64,000 bases of DNA. It comes from Catenuloplanes indicus. GTDB lineage: Bacteria; Actinomycetota; Actinomycetes; Mycobacteriales; Micromonosporaceae. How positions within the stretch are numbered: position 1 is the stretch's first letter; each line of letters opens with the position of its first letter. The notes below the pieces were generated by a model, which worked only from the letters and a program-made list of their open reading frames with translations, had not been told where the DNA came from and did no database searches. The position numbers and the translations under genes were made by a program. Shown piece by piece: positions 9,482 to 18,134 of the stretch. The stretch covers positions 7,626,001 to 7,690,000 of the forward strand of contig NZ_JAUSUZ010000001.1 of assembly GCF_030813715.1 (NCBI RefSeq), written 5' to 3'.

Positions 9482-9672
9482 GCCGGGATGCTCCGTCTGC
9501 CGTCGCCCAGGCGAAGCCGAGCAGATCTTCGGCAGGGCCGCCAGCTTTGGTCTGGGTCGGCAGGGTCGTCGCTGCGCGCCGTCCGTGCCTTGGCTGCGGT
9601 GTCGTCGTGTGTGGCGGCCCTGCCGAAGATCTGCACCCCAAGGGTGGTCGACGGCAGACGGTGCATCCCGGC
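9482..9672. repeat. large imperfect inverted repeat (cruciform or MITE-like element)
   Basis: Two arms of about 61-62 bases (9482-9543 and 9612-9672) are inverted copies of each other around a 68-base centre. The inner 23 bases (9521-9543 with 9612-9634) pair perfectly. The outer 26-28 bases (from 9482 and to 9672) pair with two or three mismatches. The two parts are separated by an unpaired block of about ten bases on each side. No open frame fits inside. It could be a non-autonomous mobile element, a cruciform or a very long RNA hairpin. I see no flanking target duplication. Confidence 0.7.
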
Positions 9673-9844
9673 AGCGCCGGTTTTGTGCTGGCGCACGAAA
9701 GCGAAAAGCGACACGGTTGCCATTCCGGAGGTGGTCTTTAACCGAGGCGGGAAGGTCTCGTATTGCGGATGGTGCACGATCGCATGTAGGCCGGGAGTCG
9801 TATTCGGGGCGGCATTGATCGATGTTCTGTGAAAAGCTCTACCT

Positions 9845-10786
9845 ATGCGTCAGATGCAGCTGTTCACATCGTCGGAATTGGCGGTGATGCGGGATCGGAC
9901 CGCGTCGCGGAACTATTCTGCCGCGCGGGACGAGTTTCGCCGTAAACATGAGCGGCGTCGTTTCTGGGGAAAGCGCCGGGGTCATATAGCGCGGTTGCGC
10001 CGCGAGTGTGGCTACTCCTATGTCGATGCCGTGGCGGCCGTCGACGGCGTGCGCCGTGGGCCTAGCTCTGACCGTGACCGGCCTACTGCGCGCCCGGCGC
10101 CGCCGAGTGGCGGTTCGTCCGACGTGCGGCCGGTGCCGTCGCGCGACGGTTCGTCCGATGTCCGCTCGGCGCCGCCGAGTGGCGGTTCGTCAGCCACGCG
10201 GCCGGTGCCGCCAAGCAGCGGTTCGTCCGACCTGCGGCCGGTGTCGTCGTGTGATCGTTCGCCTGCTGCGCGCCCGGTGCCGCGGAGTGGCGGTTCGTCC
10301 GACGTGCGGCCGGTGCCGCTGGGTGGCGGTTCGTCGGCCACGCGGCCGGGGCCGTCGCGTGACGGTTCGGCCTCTGCGCCAGCGGCGCTTCCGCGCGACC
10401 ATCCGCCCGCCGTGCGGCAGGTCCCCACGCGGAACCCCTCGCCCACCGTGCCGGAGACGCCGCCGTGTGACCCTGTGCCCGCCGTGCGGCGGATGACCGT
10501 GGGAAGCGGTGACAGCAGCAGCCGCTCCACGGCACGGACCGCACCGCAGCGGGGCAGGGGGGTGTCACCGCACCCGGGCCCAGGCCCAGGCGCCATGGGC
10601 GCCGAGCGGTGGCCGGATGCGCCGCTGGTGGTGATCGCGCGGTGGGCCGGAGCTGGCGGTCGGCGGTGTGTTCCGGCGGCAGGGAGGCGCGTGGCGGCTG
10701 TGACGTCGATCCCCCGGTGGCAGACGTTCGCGCGGGAACGTGTCAGACTCAGGGGTAGCCCACCACGCGCTGGCGGGACTCGGTGA
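9845..10786 (+). CDS. hypothetical protein with 12-residue tandem repeats
   Basis: I do not recognise a named family. Residues 1-75 look like a genuine basic domain (MQLFTSSELAVMRDRTASRN then KHERRRFWGKRRGHIARLRR), of a kind I associate with short uncharacterised Micromonosporaceae proteins. Residues 83-214 are eleven near-perfect 12-residue repeats of the pattern RPVPxxxGSSDV, encoded by 36-nt units at 10091-10486. The tail is low complexity. The stop codon falls inside the conserved core of the FMN aptamer, so the last 20 or so residues are suspicious and the natural protein may have ended earlier. No good Shine-Dalgarno is seen. Third positions in the first 80 codons are less GC-rich than in neighbouring genes. 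Confidence 0.5.
   Translation: MRQMQLFTSSELAVMRDRTASRNYSAARDEFRRKHERRRFWGKRRGHIARLRRECGYSYVDAVAAVDGVRRGPSSDRDRPTARPAPPSGGSSDVRPVPSRDGSSDVRSAPPSGGSSATRPVPPSSGSSDLRPVSSCDRSPAARPVPRSGGSSDVRPVPLGGGSSATRPGPSRDGSASAPAALPRDHPPAVRQVPTRNPSPTVPETPPCDPVPAVRRMTVGSGDSSSRSTARTAPQRGRGVSPHPGPGPGAMGAERWPDAPLVVIARWAGAGGRRCVPAAGRRVAAVTSIPRWQTFARERVRLRGSPPRAGGTR
10091..10486. repeat. 36-nt coding tandem repeats (11 units)
   Basis: Eleven head-to-tail 36-base units encode the Pro/Ser/Gly/Asp-rich dodecapeptides of the overlapping hypothetical gene. The first eight are close copies and the last three are degenerate. Frame is kept through all units, which suggests selection for translation or recent expansion. Confidence 0.8.
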
Positions 10787-10945
10787 AATTCCGAACCGGC
10801 GGTGATCCGCTCCACCCGGAGCGGTCAGCCCGCGACCCGGACGTGTGCACGATGCGCGGCCGGTGGACCTGGTGCGATTCCGGGGCCGACGGTTGACCAC
10901 GCCCGCAACGGCGGCGGTCAGACAGTCCGGATGGGAGACAGCGCG
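10766..10945 (+). promoter_or_regulatory. FMN riboswitch (RFN element)
   Basis: The conserved RFN blocks appear in order: CGGTGAAATTCCGAACCGGC then GGTGAT (from 10781), AGCCCGCGA, a second GATTCCGGGGCCGACGGTT block and AGTCCGGATGGGAGA near 10924-10937. The closing helix is formed by CGCGCTG (10766-10772) with CAGCGCG (10939-10945). It lies 122 bases upstream of ribD, so FMN should repress the whole rib operon. Confidence 0.95.
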
Positions 10946-11067
10946 CGGACGATCGATGCTGCCCTGACCAGGGGCCGCGTCGTGGGGTGCGGCTTGCCGT
11001 ACCCTCCCGTCCCCGTGAATGTCCTCTTGCTGCGCGTGACATGACCGCGAGCGAGGGGAGAGGCCGC

Positions 11068-12288
11068 ATGGCTAGCCGGGCCGAGGACGAGGCGATGCGG
11101 CATGCGATCGCGCTCGCCGCGTTCGGTCTCGGGACCACCAGCCCCAACCCGGTGATGGGCTGCGTCATCCTGGACGCGCAGGAGCGGGTGGTCGGCGAGG
11201 GCTTCCACGCGTACGCCGGTGGTCCGCACGCGGAGATCGTGGCGCTGGCGCACGCGGGTGAGCGGGCCAAGAACGGCACGGCCGTGGTGACGCTGGAGTC
11301 CTGCGACAGCGTGGGGCGGACCGGGCCGTGCACCCGCGCGCTCATCCAGGCCGGCATCCGCCGCGTGGTGATCGCGGTCTCCGATCCGAATCCGCTGGCC
11401 GGCCACGGTGCCGCCACGCTGCGCGACGCGGGGATCGAGGTCGAGCAGGGGGTACGGGAGGAGGAGGCCGCGGCTGGGAACGTGGCCTGGCTGACCGCGG
11501 TGCGCCGGGGCTGGCCGTACGTGACCTGGCGGGTCGCCTCCACGCTGGACGGCCGGACCGCCGCGGTGGACAACTCCTCCGAGTGGATCACGTCGGAGGC
11601 CGCGCGGATAGACGTGCACCAGCTCCGCGGCGAGGCCGACGCGATCATCATCGGCGTCGGCACCGTGCTGGCCGACAACCCGCGGCTGACCGTCCGCAAC
11701 GTCCGCGACGGCAGCCTGGCGATCCGCCAGTCGCTGCGCGTGGTGGTGGACGGCGACGGCGAGACCCCGGACGACGCACGCGTCCGCGACGGGCTGGCCG
11801 ACACCTGGATCGCGACCGCGGCCGAGGTCGGCACCGGGCCGGACGGGCTGGTCGACCTGCGCGCGCTGCTGCGCGGCCTGTACCGGCGCGGGGTGCGTGC
11901 GGCGCTGCTGGAGGGCGGCCCGACGCTGGCCGCCGGTTTCCTCTCCGCCGGGCTGGTCGACCGGGTGATCGGCTACATGGCGCCGAAGCTGCTCGGCGCG
12001 GGCCGCCCGTCGCTGTCCGGCAAGGAACTGAGCAACGGCGTCGGCGTCGGCATCCTGCGTGAGCCGATCGACCTGGAGTTCACCGAGATCACGCTGGTCG
12101 GGCCGGACATCCGGTACACGGCGGTGCCGCGGTACCCGGCCCGCCCGTCGGAGCCGAGCCTCACCGCCCGGCTGACGCCGCAGGTACCGAAGAAGGCCGA
12201 CATCTCGGCGGAGGAGCGCGCCAGCTCGGACATCATGCGCGGCGTGCCGATCCGTGGCGGGTCCACCAAGGAGAAGGGGGAAGACTGA
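11068..12288 (+). CDS. ribD: bifunctional riboflavin deaminase/reductase RibD
   Basis: Carries out the second and third steps of riboflavin synthesis: deamination of the pyrimidine product of GTP cyclohydrolase II, then NADPH reduction of the ribosyl side chain. The N-terminal CMP/dCMP-deaminase-type domain has the zinc site His54-Ala-Glu56 with Cys79 and Cys88 ([11 protein letters not shown]; the usual Pro before the first Cys is Ser). The reductase domain starts at [13 protein letters not shown] and contains [18 protein letters not shown] and [14 protein letters not shown] chose the ATG at 11068 because GAGGGGAG lies seven bases upstream; ATG 11041 is an alternative. First gene of the operon behind the FMN riboswitch; ribE follows after two bases. 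Confidence 0.95.
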   Translation: MASRAEDEAMRHAIALAAFGLGTTSPNPVMGCVILDAQERVVGEGFHAYAGGPHAEIVALAHAGERAKNGTAVVTLESCDSVGRTGPCTRALIQAGIRRVVIAVSDPNPLAGHGAATLRDAGIEVEQGVREEEAAAGNVAWLTAVRRGWPYVTWRVASTLDGRTAAVDNSSEWITSEAARIDVHQLRGEADAIIIGVGTVLADNPRLTVRNVRDGSLAIRQSLRVVVDGDGETPDDARVRDGLADTWIATAAEVGTGPDGLVDLRALLRGLYRRGVRAALLEGGPTLAAGFLSAGLVDRVIGYMAPKLLGAGRPSLSGKELSNGVGVGILREPIDLEFTEITLVGPDIRYTAVPRYPARPSEPSLTARLTPQVPKKADISAEERASSDIMRGVPIRGGSTKEKGED

Positions 12289-12290
12289 CG

Positions 12291-12887
12291 ATGTTCACCG
12301 GCATCGTGGAAGAACTCGGCGAGGTCGTCGACCTGGTCCCGACCGGCGAGGACTCCGCCCTGTTGACCGTACGCGGGCCGCTGGTCAGCGAGGACGCGAG
12401 GCACGGCGACTCCATCTCGGTCAACGGCGTCTGTCTCACCGTGGTCGAGTTCGGCGACGGCGTCTTCACCGCGGACGTGATGGGCGAGACGCTGCGCCGC
12501 TCCAGCCTGGGCAGCCTGGTCAAGGGCCACCCGGTCAACCTGGAACGCGCCGCGCAGCTCGGCAGCCGGCTCGGCGGTCACCTGGTGCAGGGGCACGTCG
12601 ACGGCGTCGGCCGGATCGAGAACCGGGAACCGGCCGCGCAGTGGGAGACGGTCACGTTCAGCCTCCCGGCGGAACTCGGGCGGTACGTCGTGGAGAAGGG
12701 CTCGATCACCATCGACGGTGTCTCGCTCACCGTGACCGGCGTGACCGGGACGTCGTTCTCGGTCGGACTGATCCCCACCACGCTGAAGTTGACCACACTC
12801 GGGCACAAGCAGATCGGCGATCCCGTGAACCTGGAGGTCGACGTGATCGCAAAATATGTCGAGAAGATGCTGAGGGATCCGCGATGA
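12291..12887 (+). CDS. ribE: riboflavin synthase (alpha subunit)
   Basis: Dismutates two molecules of 6,7-dimethyl-8-ribityllumazine into riboflavin and the pyrimidine precursor. The protein (198 aa) starts with the family hallmark [10 protein letters not shown] and consists of two lumazine-binding barrels, each with an SVNGVCLTV / [13 protein letters not shown] motif ([18 protein letters not shown] at 42-60 and [13 protein letters not shown] at about 141-153). [12 protein letters not shown] occurs between the barrels. Length is normal. It sits two bases after ribD and overlaps ribBA by four bases (ATGA). Confidence 0.96.
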   Translation: MFTGIVEELGEVVDLVPTGEDSALLTVRGPLVSEDARHGDSISVNGVCLTVVEFGDGVFTADVMGETLRRSSLGSLVKGHPVNLERAAQLGSRLGGHLVQGHVDGVGRIENREPAAQWETVTFSLPAELGRYVVEKGSITIDGVSLTVTGVTGTSFSVGLIPTTLKLTTLGHKQIGDPVNLEVDVIAKYVEKMLRDPR

Positions 12888-14122
12888 CCAGTGGCTTTGG
12901 CACGGTGGAGGCGGCGGTGGCGGCGATCGCCGAGGGCCGCCCGGTCATCGTGGTGGACGACGAGGACCGGGAGAACGAGGGCGACCTGATCTTCGCGGCG
13001 GAGAAGGCGACGCCGGAACTGGTCGCGTTCATGCGCCGCTGGACGTCCGGCTACATCTGCGCGCCGCTCACCGAGGCGGACGCGGACCGGCTGGAACTCC
13101 CCCCGATGTACCACACCAACCAGGACCGGCGGGGCACCGCGTACACCGTGACGGTGGACGCCCGCGAGGGCGTCACCACCGGCATCTCGGCCGCGGACCG
13201 CGCGCACACGCTGCGGTTGCTGGCCAGCCCGTCGACCAGCCCGACCGACCTGTCCCGGCCCGGTCACGTGGTGCCGCTGCGCGCGCGTCCCGGTGGCGTG
13301 CTGCGCCGGCCCGGCCACACCGAGGCCGCGATCGACCTGGCCGAGCTGGCCGGTCTGCGCCCGGCCGGGGTGCTCTGCGAGATGGTCAACGACGACGGCA
13401 CCATGATGCGTCTGCCGGAGCTGGAGGCGTTCGCGACCGAGCACGGGCTGGTGCTGATCAGCATCGCCGAGCTGATCGCGTACCGGCGGCGGCACGAGAA
13501 GCAGGTCGAGCGGGTCGCGGAGGCACGGATCCCGACGCCGCACGGCGTGTTCCGGGCGTTCGGCTACCGGGTCGCGTTCGACAGCGCGGAACACGTGGCG
13601 ATGGTCTACGGCGAGATCGGCGACGGGCAGGACGTGCTGGTCCGGGTGCACTCCGAGTGCCTGACCGGCGACGTGTTCGGCTCGCAGCGCTGCGACTGCG
13701 GCCCGCAGCTGGACGCGTCGTTCGCCCGGGTCGCGAAGGAGGGCCGCGGCGTGGTGCTCTACGTGCGCGGCCACGAGGGCCGGGGTATCGGGCTGCTGCA
13801 CAAGCTCCAGGCGTACCAGCTGCAGGATCGGGGACTGGACACGGTCGACGCGAACCTGGAGCTCGGTCTGCCGGCGGACGCCCGGGACTACGGCACCGGC
13901 GCGCAGATCCTCTACGACCTGGGCGTGCGCACCATGACGCTGCTGACCAACAACCCGGCGAAGCGGGCCGGGCTGGAGGGGTACGGCCTGCAGATCATCG
14001 GGCGCGAGGGCCTGCCGGTCCGCCCGCACCCGGAGAACGTCCGCTACCTGCGCACCAAGCGCGACCGGATGGGCCACACCTACGACGAGGCGGACGAGCA
14101 GGTCCTCAACGGACTCGCCTGA
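12884..14122 (+). CDS. ribBA: bifunctional DHBP synthase / GTP cyclohydrolase II
   Basis: A 412-residue fusion feeding both branches of riboflavin synthesis. The N-terminal half makes 3,4-dihydroxy-2-butanone 4-phosphate from ribulose 5-phosphate ([13 protein letters not shown], the metal-binding acidic motif, residues 24-36; [21 protein letters not shown]). The C-terminal half opens GTP ([19 protein letters not shown] with three Zn Cys, then [12 protein letters not shown] and [10 protein letters not shown]). Both active sites look intact. The start is the ATG at 12884, whose overlap with the ribE stop signals translational coupling. Ribulose 5-phosphate is also the substrate of Rpe encoded upstream. 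Confidence 0.96.
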   Translation: MTSGFGTVEAAVAAIAEGRPVIVVDDEDRENEGDLIFAAEKATPELVAFMRRWTSGYICAPLTEADADRLELPPMYHTNQDRRGTAYTVTVDAREGVTTGISAADRAHTLRLLASPSTSPTDLSRPGHVVPLRARPGGVLRRPGHTEAAIDLAELAGLRPAGVLCEMVNDDGTMMRLPELEAFATEHGLVLISIAELIAYRRRHEKQVERVAEARIPTPHGVFRAFGYRVAFDSAEHVAMVYGEIGDGQDVLVRVHSECLTGDVFGSQRCDCGPQLDASFARVAKEGRGVVLYVRGHEGRGIGLLHKLQAYQLQDRGLDTVDANLELGLPADARDYGTGAQILYDLGVRTMTLLTNNPAKRAGLEGYGLQIIGREGLPVRPHPENVRYLRTKRDRMGHTYDEADEQVLNGLA

Positions 14123-14141
14123 GACTGAGGAGAACGTACAC

Positions 14142-14618
14142 ATGGCTGGATTCGGAGACCCGCAGCTGAGCACGGTCGAGGCGGGTGGCCTGAAGCTCGG
14201 CATCGTCGCCTCGCGCTGGCACCACGAGCTGGTCGACCACATGGTCACCCGGGCCGAGGCGGCGGCGCAGGCGTGCGGCGTGGCCGACGTCATCGTCTCC
14301 CGGGTCGCCGGCTCGGTCGAGATCCCGGTGGTCGCGCAGGCACTCGCCGAGGTCTGCGACGCGGTGGTCGCGCTCGGCGTCGTCATCCGCGGCGAGACCT
14401 CCCACTACGAGTACGTCTGCGACTCGGTCACCAGCGGCCTGACCCGGGTCGCGCTGGACGCCCGGACCCCGGTCGGGCAGGGCGTGCTCACCGTCGAGTC
14501 GCTCGGCCAGGCCCGCGACCGGGCCGGACTGGAGGACTCGATCGAGGACAAGGGCTGGGCCTCCACGGTCGCCGCGCTCGGCGCCGCGCTCGCGATCCGC
14601 GACATCCAGAAGGCGTGA
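14142..14618 (+). CDS. ribH: 6,7-dimethyl-8-ribityllumazine synthase
   Basis: Condenses the butanone phosphate and the aminouracil into lumazine, the substrate of RibE; members form icosahedral or pentameric shells. The 158-residue protein shows GIVASRWHHELVDHMV, VAGSVEIPVVAQALA, VALGVVIRGETSHYEYVCD with the catalytic His in ETSHYEY, and GVLTVESLGQARDRAG. Length is normal. It follows ribBA by 19 bases with GAGG upstream of the ATG and closes the riboflavin operon. In several relatives hisE and hisG follow soon after (from memory); here they lie 29 kb away. Confidence 0.96.
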   Translation: MAGFGDPQLSTVEAGGLKLGIVASRWHHELVDHMVTRAEAAAQACGVADVIVSRVAGSVEIPVVAQALAEVCDAVVALGVVIRGETSHYEYVCDSVTSGLTRVALDARTPVGQGVLTVESLGQARDRAGLEDSIEDKGWASTVAALGAALAIRDIQKA

Positions 14619-14703
14619 CGGCCGCGCCACCGTACCCCCGGATGGTTCGGTAACGGTTCTGTTCATCGGTTTTGCGAGCTTCGCCCGCGGGGACACACAG
14701 ACC

Positions 14704-15279
14704 ATGAGGACCTTGCGGGTACGCGTGGCGGTGGTCTCCGCGGTGGCACTGGCGTTGCCGCTGTCCGGGTGCGGTGCCGGTGGCGGAGAGGCCGCGGCGG
14801 CCGGATCGGAGCCGGCCGCGGCGGCGCCGGAGGTGTCGGCCGCCACCGCGGCACCGAATCCGTCCGAGCCGGGCCGGTGCCACACCCCGGACCTGACCGT
14901 GACGATCAACGAGACACCGGGCGGCGGCGCGGCCGGCCACCACGGCGAGACCCTGACGTTCACGAACGTGTCCGCGCAGGCGTGCACGCTCGAGGGCTAT
15001 CCCGGCGTGTCGTTCGTGACCGGCGACGAGGGCGACCAGGTCGGCGCGGAGTTCGCGCGCGAGGGCGACCCGAAGAAGATCACACTGAAGCCGGGCGACT
15101 CGGCCCGCAGCGACCTGCTGCTGCCCGACCCGGGCGCGGCCAAGTGCAAGGCGACCGAGACGCGCGGCTTCCGGATCTACCCGCCGGACGAGACCGCGGC
15201 CATCTTCGTCAGCTCACCGCAGCAGGCCTGCGCGGAGAAGGACAAGGGCGTCGCCAAGGTTCACCCGCTCGCCACGTGA
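14704..15279 (+). CDS. DUF4232 secreted lipoprotein
   Basis: A 191-residue predicted lipoprotein: basic N-terminus, hydrophobic stretch, lipobox LPLSGC with the lipidated Cys near residue 22, and an Ala/Pro-rich linker. A DUF4232-like beta-sandwich follows (CHTPDLTVTINETPGGGAAG, LTFTNVSAQACTLEGYPGV, LKPGDSARSDLLL). Four Cys in the mature domain could form two disulfides. The function of the family is unknown; members are abundant in actinomycete envelopes. No obvious Shine-Dalgarno lies before the ATG. A strong hairpin follows the stop. Confidence 0.88.
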   Translation: MRTLRVRVAVVSAVALALPLSGCGAGGGEAAAAGSEPAAAAPEVSAATAAPNPSEPGRCHTPDLTVTINETPGGGAAGHHGETLTFTNVSAQACTLEGYPGVSFVTGDEGDQVGAEFAREGDPKKITLKPGDSARSDLLLPDPGAAKCKATETRGFRIYPPDETAAIFVSSPQQACAEKDKGVAKVHPLAT

Positions 15280-15286
15280 CCCGCCG

Positions 15287-15324
15287 CGGGATGCCGGCAC
15301 CGCCGCGCGGGCGCCGGCATCCCG
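15287..15324. terminator. bidirectional hairpin terminator
   Basis: A perfect 12-bp stem (15287-15298 with 15313-15324) around a 14-base loop lies between two convergent units, the DUF4232 gene and the esterase-like remnant. There is no U-tract, as is common in actinobacteria. Confidence 0.7.
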
Positions 15325-15331
15325 TACCCGG

Positions 15332-16048
15332 TCAGCGGCCCCGGACCCGCAGCAGGTGGAACTGGGTGAAGCCGGTGAAGTTGTCGTCCGCGGCCAGCAC
15401 CAGCGAACGGTCGCCGTTCGGCAGGCGCGGGCCCCAGGTGATGCCCTCGACGTTGTCGACCTGCGTGCCGGCCGCGGTCAGGTCCAGCAGCAGCCGCGTC
15501 GGCATCACCCGCTCCCGGCCGGTCAGCGCGTCCCGCACGGCCGCGTTCGTGGCGCCGCGGGTGGTGGTCCAGAACACCTGGATCGTAAAGCCGACGCCGC
15601 CGGCGAAGCTCCGCTCGACCGCCAGGAAATCGGTGTCGTTCAGCGCGAGCAGCTCGGTCAGGCCGCGGTCCGCGTACGGGTTCGCCGGGTCGGTGGGCGC
15701 GGCCGTGATCGGGTCGGTGCGGTAGACGTACTCCGCGCGGGTGCGGCCGGACGACCGGTCCAGCACCAGCACGCGCGCGCCGGTGCCCGCGTCCAGCGTG
15801 GCGATCGGGCCGTCCTGGGCCAGTGCGGCCTCGGTCGCGGCGACGATCGAGCGGCCGTCCGCGGACCGGGTCAGCGACTCGAACGCCAGGTTGTTCCGCA
15901 CACCCCGGCCGTCGGCCGGCCGGTACGCGTCCGGCAGCCGGTAGTCGCGGCGGAACGCGCCGTCCGCGGACGCCTCCCGGATCGTCGGCGCGAGACCGGC
16001 CGACGCGGCGCCCTCACTGGTCCAGAGCACACGGTCGCGCCCTGCCAG
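15332..16048 (-). pseudogene. 5'-truncated esterase-like phytase-family protein
   Basis: The readable frame gives about 239 residues that match the C-terminal two thirds of the 'esterase-like activity of phytase' beta-propeller family: RVLWTSEGAA, NNLAFESLTRSADGRSIV, GPIATLDAGTGARVLVLDR, DRGLTELLALNDTDFLAVER, DNVEGITWGPRLPNGDRSLV and LAADDNF. Normal members are 350-430 aa with a signal peptide and the first blades, which are absent. Upstream of about 16048 the frame meets a stop (TAG at 16058-16060) and family resemblance ceases. The GTG at 16030 could start a short product, but no Shine-Dalgarno or secretion signal is present, so I regard it as a remnant. Confidence 0.7.
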
Positions 16049-16054
16049 CCGGAT

Positions 16055-16173
16055 CGACTATGCCCGGCCGCTCCGTCGACCCGCACGGACCGGCCGCCCA
16101 CACCCCCGGCAACGGCGACCCCTGGATCGACACCTGGCTCTACACCAACCCCATCTTCGTCGACGTCCGCTGA
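16055..16173 (+). pseudogene. 3' fragment of an unidentified secreted-hydrolase-like gene
   Basis: About 38 codons on the plus strand end in GNGDPWIDTWLYTNPIFVDVR-type sequence and a TGA at 16171. That C-terminus looks like the last strand of a much larger enzyme (possibly a PHP or calcineurin-type phosphoesterase, from memory and weak). Everything upstream is missing; the sequence joins the truncated esterase-like gene back to back within a few bases. Confidence 0.4.
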
Positions 16174-16195
16174 CTCACCGGTCGCGGCGGGCCCG

Positions 16196-18088
16196 TCAGG
16201 CCGCGTAACCGGCGGCCTGGAGGGTGAAGAGGTCGGCGTAGCGGCCGTCGAGGCGCATCAGGTCGTCGTGTGTGCCGGACTCGACGAGCCGGCCGTTGTC
16301 CAGCACGAAGATGCGGTCGGCGTGCCGGACGTTGGCGAGCCGGTGCGTGATCAGGATGGTGGTGGCATGGCCCTGGCGGTCGCGGATCGCCTGGAACAGC
16401 GCGTCCTCGGCGCGCGGGTCGAGCGCGGACGACGGCTCGTCCATGATGAGCAGCTCCGCGTCGCGGAGGAAGCCCCGGGCGGCGGTGATCCGCTGCCACT
16501 GGCCGCCGGAGAGGTCCTGCCCGTTGGCGAACGTGCGGTCGAGCAGCGTCTCGTAGCCGTGCGGCAGGTCGGCGATCATCTCGTGGGCCGCGGCGCGGCG
16601 GGCGGCGGACTCGATGCGCGGCCGGGACGGCTCAGCCTCCGGGTCGCCGACCGCGATGTTCGTGGCCGCGGTGAACGGCCACTTGTGGTACTCCTGCGTG
16701 ACCACCGCGATCCGGGCGCGCAGCGCGGTGGCGTCCCAGTCCGGGAGCGGCCGGCCGTTCCAGGAGATCGTGCCGGAGGTCGGCTCGCGCAGCGCCGCGA
16801 TCATCGCAGCCAGCGTGGACTTGCCGGAGCCGTTCTCGCCGACGAACGCGACGGTCTGCCCGGCGTGCACGGTGAGCGTCACGTCGTCCACGGCCGGTGC
16901 GTCCCGCTCCGGATAACACAATGTCACACCGCGTACGTCGAGCGTGCGCAGCGGGCCCGGGGCCGCCCGGTCCGGCGCGTCCGGCAGGTGCGCGGCCGCC
17001 CGCGTCATGAAGCCGGTGTAGTCGCCGAAGTGCTGGCCCTCGGTGTAGACCCGGTCGATCTGGAACGTCATCGTGGTCAGCGCGCGCTGTGCGGCCTGCA
17101 CCGCGATCACGCAGGTGGCGGCCGCGGAGAGCGGGATGTGCCCGCGCAGCAGCAGCGCGCCGAGCAGCACGTACACCGCGCCGGTCGCGACGCCGCCGAT
17201 CGCCGCGCCCACGCTGGTCGACGTGGTCACCCGCCGGGCCAGCGCGAGCTGGATCTCGGTCTCCACGGACATCACCCGGTCGTACTGGTCGAGCAGGAAC
17301 CGGCGCAGCCCGTAGGAGCGCAGCTCGTGCGCGGAGACCCGCTCGGCCATCAGGCGGTGCAGGATCCAGAGCCGCCTGCGGCGGACCGAGCCGGCGATGT
17401 ACGTCCGGTAGCGCTGATGCCCGGCCCGCAGCGAACCCCACGCGTTCGGCACGGTCGCGACCAGCAGCGCCGCCAGCAACAGCGGGTGGATCAGCACCAC
17501 GGCGACCGCGACCGACAGCATCGACACCACGCCGGACAGCAGGTTCATCACGCCCTGCACCAGCCCGATCGCGGACTCGGTGCCGCGGGACGCACGCTCC
17601 ATGTCGTCCGCGAACGCGTCCTGGTCGAACGCGTCCAGCCGCACCGCCGTGGTCACCTCGAAGAGGCCACGCTCGATCTCCCGGCTGACCCGCGGCGTGA
17701 GGCCGTTCTGCGCGTACCCGGTCGCGATGCCGAGCCCGGCCCGGATCGCGGTGGCGAGCGCGAGCGCGCCGAGCGCGGGCAGCGCAGCCGTCACCCGGTC
17801 CGGCGTGGGCCCACCGGCGAACAACTCGACCAGCACGCGCTGCGTCGCCAGCAGCCCGAACGTGGCCATCACCCCGCCGCCGACCGTGGCCGACGCGACG
17901 ATCGAGGTCCGCAGCCGGTCCGCCCGCCAGCTGATCGCCATCGCCTTCCGCACCAGCGTCGGCAGCTCCGCGAACACCCCGAACAGCCCCGCGTCCGCCC
18001 GGCGCCGCAGCCCGGTCTCCCACCACATCGTCCGCAGTTCGGGCAGCACCGACTCCGTGTTCGCCGTCACCGCCCCAGCATGCCTCAC
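16196..18088 (-). CDS. ABC exporter, fused membrane and ATPase domains
   Basis: A 630-residue half-transporter of the type IV (B-family) exporter fold that should dimerise in the membrane and export a substrate. The membrane domain covers residues about 40-340 with hydrophobic helices such as VAVAVVLIHPLLLAALLVA and GVATGAVYVLLGALLL. The ATPase domain has Walker A GENGSGKST, Q-loop VTQEYHKWPF, signature LSGGQWQRI, Walker B LLIMDEPSSALD and H-loop ITHRL; all are intact. It is last in the minus-strand run after the radical SAM and GNAT genes, so export of the modified peptide is the natural guess. The 46-bp gap upstream holds dyad sequences that may let it be regulated separately. The start is taken as GTG 18088; GTG 18070 is possible. 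Confidence 0.9.
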   Translation of the reverse strand: MRHAGAVTANTESVLPELRTMWWETGLRRRADAGLFGVFAELPTLVRKAMAISWRADRLRTSIVASATVGGGVMATFGLLATQRVLVELFAGGPTPDRVTAALPALGALALATAIRAGLGIATGYAQNGLTPRVSREIERGLFEVTTAVRLDAFDQDAFADDMERASRGTESAIGLVQGVMNLLSGVVSMLSVAVAVVLIHPLLLAALLVATVPNAWGSLRAGHQRYRTYIAGSVRRRRLWILHRLMAERVSAHELRSYGLRRFLLDQYDRVMSVETEIQLALARRVTTSTSVGAAIGGVATGAVYVLLGALLLRGHIPLSAAATCVIAVQAAQRALTTMTFQIDRVYTEGQHFGDYTGFMTRAAAHLPDAPDRAAPGPLRTLDVRGVTLCYPERDAPAVDDVTLTVHAGQTVAFVGENGSGKSTLAAMIAALREPTSGTISWNGRPLPDWDATALRARIAVVTQEYHKWPFTAATNIAVGDPEAEPSRPRIESAARRAAAHEMIADLPHGYETLLDRTFANGQDLSGGQWQRITAARGFLRDAELLIMDEPSSALDPRAEDALFQAIRDRQGHATTILITHRLANVRHADRIFVLDNGRLVESGTHDDLMRLDGRYADLFTLQAAGYAA

Positions 18089-18091
18089 CCC

Positions 18092-18123
18092 AAGTGATCA
18101 ATTCACTTCCGTACGTGAGTGAA
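18092..18123. promoter_or_regulatory. putative repressor operator upstream of ABC exporter
   Basis: Two overlapping dyads sit in the short gap before the exporter. AAGTGA (18092-18097) pairs with TCACTT (18103-18108). TTCACT (18102-18107) pairs with AGTGAA (18118-18123) around a ten-base spacer containing CGTACG. The layout is like a TetR- or MarR-family operator; no such regulator gene is adjacent. Confidence 0.4.
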
Positions 18124-18134
18124 CGGCGAGTGCA

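Larger units (their letters stand above)
8973..9844. other. 872-bp non-coding low-complexity island
   Basis: No gene is supported here. The stretch holds the 18-nt repeat array and the long inverted repeat listed separately. Its base composition is richer in T and G on the plus strand than the surrounding genes. Open frames on both strands consist of repeat translations or lack start signals. Confidence 0.6.

Noticed and set aside
9068..10486. Possible CRISPR array in the repeat island
   Set aside because: Units are contiguous (18 or 36 nt) with no unique spacers and there are no cas genes.
12254..12883. Extended start for RibBA reaching back to 12254
   Set aside because: The extra 210 residues are an out-of-frame reading of ribE; the ATG at 12884 overlaps the ribE stop and gives the normal N-terminus.
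15356..18097. A 913-codon plus-strand frame
   Set aside because: Shadow of the ABC exporter and the esterase-like remnant; no recognisable domain.
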